Assembly: GCA_036557185.1 (NCBI GenBank)
Contig: DATBHZ010000073.1
Location: 1 to 26,681, forward strand
Direction: 5' to 3'
DNA from: DATBHZ01 sp036557185
Lineage (GTDB): Bacteria > Actinomycetota > Acidimicrobiia > IMCC26256 > JAENVU01
Length of the DNA stretch: 26,681 nt
Part shown: positions 23,063 to 26,681 of the stretch, in pieces
Position numbering within the stretch: position 1 is the stretch's first letter
Layout of the letters: each line of letters begins with the position of its first letter
Notes under the pieces: model-generated
The model's input: the letters and a program-made list of their open reading frames with translations, nothing else
Databases searched by the model: none
What the model was told of the DNA's origin: nothing
Made by a program: the position numbers and the translations under genes

Positions 23063-24730
23063 ATGCGACGCAAGCGCGTTCTCGCACTGACCGCGTTGCT
23101 CGCGCTGCCCGCCCTCGTGCTGGCCGCGTGTGGCAGCTCGAACAAGAGCAGTAGCGCAACACAGGTCCCCAAGGGCGGAACGCTGGTTGTCGGCGCGGAG
23201 CAGGGCTTCGACTGCGCGGACTGGATCGCGACTTGCGCGGGGTCCGCATGGGGCCTCTGGTCGATGCAGCAGTTCACGGTGCCGCGCGTGTTCGACTTCA
23301 AGAAGGTGAACGGCACCTGGACGAACGTGCCGAACATCCTGCTCACCAAGATGCCAACGGTCTCGACCGTCAACGGCAAGCAGACGATCACGTACAACAT
23401 CAACCCTGCGGCGAAGTGGTCGGACGGTCAACCCATCACCTCTCGGGACTTCGCGTACACCTGGCAGCAGATCGTCAACAGCCAAGGCATCATCGACACG
23501 ACCGGGTACAGCAACATCGCCGGCATCAACACGAGTGATCCTCACACCGCGGTCGTGACCTTCTCCTCACCGTTCGCTTCGTGGTCGCAGCTGTTCGGGT
23601 CAGGGTTCGGGGTCCTGCCGTCGCACATCCTCCAAGGCAAGAACCGCGATGCCCTGATGGCGAACGGATACACGTGGTCAGGTGGTCCGTGGCTCGCGCA
23701 CTGGGACAAGGCGAGCGGTGACGTCACGCTCACACCGAACCCGAACTGGTACGGGCACAAGCCGAACCTCGACAAGGTCGTGTTCCGCGTCCAGAACGAC
23801 ACCGCTGCGGAATTCCGCAACTTCAAGTCGGGCCAGCTGAAGGCGATCTACCCGCAACCCGAGCCCGATGCCGTCGACCAGATCAAGTCCGGTGTGTCGG
23901 ACACCAACGCCGTCTACAGCGCGGAGACCGGTGGCCTCGAGGCGCTGTGGACCAACAACGCCAGGTTCCCGCTCGACTCGAAGGTCGTCCGGCAGGCCAT
24001 CGGCTACTCACTCGATCGTGACGCCATCGTGAACTCCCTGTTCGGGACGCTCGGCGTGACGAAGGCAACCCAGACGCTGAACCCGCCGATCGTCTCCCAA
24101 TTCAGCGATACGACAGCGTTCTCCGGATACGAGAAGAACCAGAAGAAGGTCGACACCCTCATGAAGGGTGATGGATGGACCAAGAACGGCAGCGGGTACT
24201 GGGAGAAGGGCGGCAAGGAGGCGGACATCACCCTCCGGACCACCTCGGGTGACCAGCGCCGTGAGGACACGCAGCAGATCATCCAGCAGCAGCTGAAGAC
24301 GGCGGGCTTCAAGATCACCATCGCGAACCAGAAGCCCGATGACCTGTTCGGGACGTCGGTGCCCAACGGAGACTTCGGCATGTTCGTCGGGTCGCAGCAG
24401 GCGACGAGCCTCGACCCCGGCAACTGCTCGAACTTCTGCTCGTCGAACATCCCGACGGCGGCCAACGGCTACTCGGGCTCGAACGTGACGCGCACGAACA
24501 TCTCCGCGCTCGATCCATTGCTCCAGATGGTCGACACGAGCTTCGACAACAGCATCCGCGCCGCGTCCAACAAGCAGGCCGATCAGCTCGAGGCGGCGAA
24601 CATGGTGTCGCTGCCTCTCGACAGCCTTCCGGACATCGCGCTGTGGAACAAGAGCGTGGTCGGGCCAATCGGCGACAATCCGCTGCTTTCGATGTTCTGG
24701 AACCTCGACCAGTGGGGTCTCAAGAAGTAG
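23063..24730 (+). CDS. Peptide/nickel-type ABC transporter substrate-binding lipoprotein (SBP family 5)
   Basis: A 555-residue solute-binding protein. Residues 1-22 are a lipoprotein signal (basic MRRKR, a hydrophobic core, lipobox LAAC) with C23 as the lipidated residue. A Ser/Asn-rich linker follows, then the family 5 body: KGGTLVVGAEQ, TYNINPAAKWSDGQPITSRDFAYTWQ and NPNWYGHKPNLDKVVFRVQND are typical DppA/OppA segments. Two closely spaced cysteine pairs (DCADWIATCAG and NCSNFCSSN) could form disulfides outside the cell. The ligand is not predictable; oligopeptides are the commonest in the family. ATG 23063 is chosen because GGAGGAAG (23047-23054) is an SD eight bases upstream; a GTG at 23045 overlaps that SD. 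Two permease genes follow. ATPase genes, if present, lie beyond the window. Confidence 0.94.
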   Translation: MRRKRVLALTALLALPALVLAACGSSNKSSSATQVPKGGTLVVGAEQGFDCADWIATCAGSAWGLWSMQQFTVPRVFDFKKVNGTWTNVPNILLTKMPTVSTVNGKQTITYNINPAAKWSDGQPITSRDFAYTWQQIVNSQGIIDTTGYSNIAGINTSDPHTAVVTFSSPFASWSQLFGSGFGVLPSHILQGKNRDALMANGYTWSGGPWLAHWDKASGDVTLTPNPNWYGHKPNLDKVVFRVQNDTAAEFRNFKSGQLKAIYPQPEPDAVDQIKSGVSDTNAVYSAETGGLEALWTNNARFPLDSKVVRQAIGYSLDRDAIVNSLFGTLGVTKATQTLNPPIVSQFSDTTAFSGYEKNQKKVDTLMKGDGWTKNGSGYWEKGGKEADITLRTTSGDQRREDTQQIIQQQLKTAGFKITIANQKPDDLFGTSVPNGDFGMFVGSQQATSLDPGNCSNFCSSNIPTAANGYSGSNVTRTNISALDPLLQMVDTSFDNSIRAASNKQADQLEAANMVSLPLDSLPDIALWNKSVVGPIGDNPLLSMFWNLDQWGLKK

Positions 24731-24760
24731 ACGCGCGGACGCGCAGCCGATGAGTCAGAG

Positions 24761-24794
24761 CACCGGATCCGGCGGAATGCAGCCGGATCCGGTG
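24761..24794. repeat. Strong intercistronic hairpin between binding protein and permease genes
   Basis: CACCGGATCCGGC (24761-24773) and GCCGGATCCGGTG (24782-24794) form a perfect 13-pair stem with an eight-base loop, 30 bases after the stop of the binding-protein gene. Only TCTT follows, so full termination is uncertain. Such stems often protect the upstream mRNA and let the binding protein be made in excess over the permeases. Confidence 0.7.
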
Positions 24795-24800
24795 TCTTGC

Positions 24801-24815
24801 CTGCAAATATTGCAG
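24801..24815. promoter_or_regulatory. AT-rich palindrome just before the permease start
   Basis: CTGCAA-ATA-TTGCAG is an inverted repeat with a three-base centre, ending five bases before the permease ATG. It stands out as AT-rich in very GC-rich DNA. It could be a repressor operator or a second small stem masking the start site; no SD is seen there. No regulator can be assigned. Confidence 0.4.
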
Positions 24816-24820
24816 AACCG

Positions 24821-25792
24821 ATGCTGACCTACATCTCGCGCCGGGTGCTGTACTCGATCCCGATCATCCTGATCGCATCCTTCCTGCTCTTCTGGTTCGT
24901 GCGCGCGACGTTCGATCCGACGGCGCACCTGCGCACGTCGCACAGTGCAGCGCACGCGATCGCGCAGGAGCGGGAGCGGCTCGGGCTGAACAAGCCGGTC
25001 GCGGTGCAGTGGTTCGACTGGCTGAAGCACGCCGTACAGGGAGATCTCGGAAGGAGCGAGCTCAAGCGCGAGAACGTCTCGACCATGATCTCCGACGCCT
25101 TTCCGAACACCCTGCAGCTCATCGGGTGGGCGGTCCTGGTGTCCGCGATCGCAGCCGTCGTGCTCGGCGTCTATTCGGCGGTGCACCAGTACTCGAAGTC
25201 CGACTACGCGCTCACCGGGCTGGCGTTCATCGGCATCTCGATGCCGCCGTTCTGGTTCGCTCTGATCGCGATCCAGTTCTTCGCTGTTGATCCGCAGAGC
25301 TGGTTCCACCTCGATCAACCGATCTTCAAGACGATCGGGCTCCACAGCGCCGGTATGAGCGGCATCAACCCGGACTACTTCTCCCACCTGGTCCTGCCGG
25401 TGCTCACCCTGGCCGTCCAGATCGTCGCGGAATGGAGTCGCTTCCAGCGTGCATCCATGCTCGATGTCATGTCGTCCGACTACGTCCGCACGGCGCGCGC
25501 CAAAGGGGTGCCCCGGCGGAAGGTCATCTACCGGCACGCGTTGCGCAACGCTCTCATCCCGCTCGTGACGGTGATGGCCCTCGACATCGGACTCCTGTTC
25601 GGCGGCATCATCGTCACCGAGAAGATCTTCTCGATCCCGGGGATGGGTTCCTTGTTCCTCGACGCGCTGAGCGCGGGCGATGCGCCTGTGCTCGTCGCGT
25701 GGATGGTGGTCGCCGCGGTGTTCATCGTGGCGTTCAACTTGATCGCCGACCTGCTCTACGGGGTCCTCGACCCGCGGATCCGCCTTTCATGA
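24821..25792 (+). CDS. dppB: Peptide/nickel-type ABC transporter permease (DppB-like)
   Basis: A 323-residue inner-membrane permease of the binding-protein-dependent transport family. The N-terminal segment MLTYISRRVLYSIPIILIAS runs into the first membrane helix, as in DppB/OppB, and is followed by an external loop containing ERLGLNKPVAVQWFDWLK. The cytoplasmic EAA loop lies at about residues 220-247 (DYVRTARAKGVPRRKVIYRH), the contact for the ATPase. The late IIVTEKIFSIPGMGSLF segment is another hallmark. ATG 24821 is chosen over a TTG at 24797 because it gives the standard start. The stop overlaps the ATG of the next permease (ATGA). dppB is used as a family name; the substrate is unknown. 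Confidence 0.93.
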   Translation: MLTYISRRVLYSIPIILIASFLLFWFVRATFDPTAHLRTSHSAAHAIAQERERLGLNKPVAVQWFDWLKHAVQGDLGRSELKRENVSTMISDAFPNTLQLIGWAVLVSAIAAVVLGVYSAVHQYSKSDYALTGLAFIGISMPPFWFALIAIQFFAVDPQSWFHLDQPIFKTIGLHSAGMSGINPDYFSHLVLPVLTLAVQIVAEWSRFQRASMLDVMSSDYVRTARAKGVPRRKVIYRHALRNALIPLVTVMALDIGLLFGGIIVTEKIFSIPGMGSLFLDALSAGDAPVLVAWMVVAAVFIVAFNLIADLLYGVLDPRIRLS

Positions 25793-26681
25793 GCGTCGAT
25801 CCGGAGCTGAGCGGGAGGGAGCGGGAGCTCGTCGGCGGCGCGGCTCCGAGCGGCTTGATCCCGTCCGTCGGGGGCGAGTTCGAAGCGGCCACGCACGCCG
25901 AGCCGAAGGCACGATCGCAATGGGCGCTGTTCTGGCGGCGCTTCCGCAAGCACAAGCTCGCGATGGTGTCAATCGTCGTGCTGCTCATCATCATCGTGCT
26001 GTGCTTCGGCGCTCCGCTGTTCACACAGTTCTCGAACACGCACCAGGACCTGCTGCGAGAGCGCGTGCCGCCGAACGGGACGCACTGGCTCGGCACCGAC
26101 GACCTCGGCCGCGACGAGTTCACGCGTCTCCTCTACGCCGGCCGCATCTCGCTCGAGATCGGCCTCGCCGTGGGCCTGCTCTGCACCGTGGTCGGGACCG
26201 CGATCGGTGCAATCGCGGGTTATCTCGGGAAGGCGACCGATACGGTGCTCATGCGCCTCACGGACCTGTTCCTCATCGTCCCCGGTCTCGCGATCCTCGC
26301 GATCGCGCTGAAGTACTTCGGCCAGACCGACGAGGTGATCATCCTCGTGCTCGCCGGGCTCGCATGGATGTATGTCGCGCGCGTCGCTCGTGGGCAGGTG
26401 CTTGAGCTCAAGGAGAAGGAGTTCGTGGAGGCCGCGCGTGCTTCGGGTGCGTCGACGCCGCGGATCATCGTCCGTCATCTGATCCCGAACATGATCGGCC
26501 CGATCATGGTCAACGCGACGCTGGCTGTCGCTGCAGCCATCATCACCGAGTCGACCCTCTCGTATCTCGGGTACGGGGTGCAGCCGCCGCAGTCGTCGTG
26601 GGGTCAGATGCTCTCCGGCGCCGAGGGAAAGACGGGGACCCCGTCCGCATATCTGATCTACGCGCCCGGTCTGATGATCCT
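25789..26681 (+). CDS. dppC: Peptide/nickel-type ABC transporter permease (DppC-like), C-terminus beyond window edge
   Basis: The first 297 residues of a second permease, open at the right edge. The first about 45 residues are hydrophilic and rather long for the family; a basic WRRFRKHKLAM stretch then leads into membrane helix 1 (residues 57-78). The DppC/OppC signature HWLGTDDLGRDEFTRLLYAG follows, then further helices and the EAA loop at about 211-234 (EFVEAARASGASTPRIIVRH). The ESTLSYLGYGVQPPQSSWGQML segment is also characteristic. It overlaps the preceding permease by four bases, so the pair is translationally coupled. Little more than the last helix should be missing. Confidence 0.93.
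   Translation, partial: MSVDPELSGRERELVGGAAPSGLIPSVGGEFEAATHAEPKARSQWALFWRRFRKHKLAMVSIVVLLIIIVLCFGAPLFTQFSNTHQDLLRERVPPNGTHWLGTDDLGRDEFTRLLYAGRISLEIGLAVGLLCTVVGTAIGAIAGYLGKATDTVLMRLTDLFLIVPGLAILAIALKYFGQTDEVIILVLAGLAWMYVARVARGQVLELKEKEFVEAARASGASTPRIIVRHLIPNMIGPIMVNATLAVAAAIITESTLSYLGYGVQPPQSSWGQMLSGAEGKTGTPSAYLIYAPGLMI

Noticed and set aside
1..26681. CRISPR arrays, tRNA/rRNA genes, transposases or prophage genes
   Set aside because: No regularly spaced direct repeats, cloverleaf or rRNA-like sequence, or transposase/integrase motif was recognised in either strand by reading; a tRNAscan or covariance search was not possible.

Overview
The window is high-GC, densely coding DNA of an actinobacterium. 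Gene content and order support this: a PdtaR-type ANTAR response regulator, then polA, rpsA, coaE, uvrB and uvrA. From memory, this matches the order of the Mycobacterium tuberculosis Rv1626-Rv1638 region. It is followed by uvrC-rapZ-yvcK and gap-pgk-tpiA-secG, another arrangement typical of Actinobacteria. Several genes seem to be transcribed without a 5' leader, which is also common in this phylum. I cannot fix the class. A deep-branching, non-mycobacterial lineage such as Acidimicrobiia is plausible, but that is inference.

Layout. 1-548 (minus) is the N-terminal part of an acyl-CoA dehydrogenase cut by the window edge. 608-6457 (plus) holds a small coiled-coil protein, the ANTAR regulator, DNA polymerase I, a SAM methyltransferase and ribosomal protein S1. 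6518-6961 (minus) is a small LuxR-type regulator with only half a receiver domain, divergent from coaE (7008-7613). A wHTH plus DUF559-nuclease-like gene (7677-8639) sits between two copies of a 54-bp palindromic repeat. 8777-14599 carries uvrB, uvrA and a second methyltransferase; a LexA/SOS-box-like palindrome and a leaderless promoter lie in front of uvrA. nadA is on the minus strand (14609-15700). 15897-19529 is an overlapping uvrC-rapZ-yvcK operon. 19599-22620 is the lower-glycolysis cluster gap-pgk-tpiA, and secG follows from its own probable promoter. 23063 to the right end is a peptide/nickel-type ABC importer: lipoprotein binding protein, permease B, and permease C cut by the edge.

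How the genes work together. uvrA, uvrB and uvrC lie within about 9 kb, so the whole UvrABC excision-repair set is here, with the repair polymerase PolA nearby. RapZ and YvcK are signalling and carbon-flux proteins next to the triose-phosphate enzymes. The whiA gene that usually separates yvcK from gap in Actinobacteria is not present at that site.

Most of the window is conserved housekeeping DNA. The points most worth a second look are the hairpin-flanked DUF559 gene, the half-receiver LuxR regulator, the SOS-box/leaderless promoter of uvrA, and the missing whiA. No tRNA, rRNA, CRISPR array or transposase gene was seen, and no stretch over 300 bases lacks a gene.
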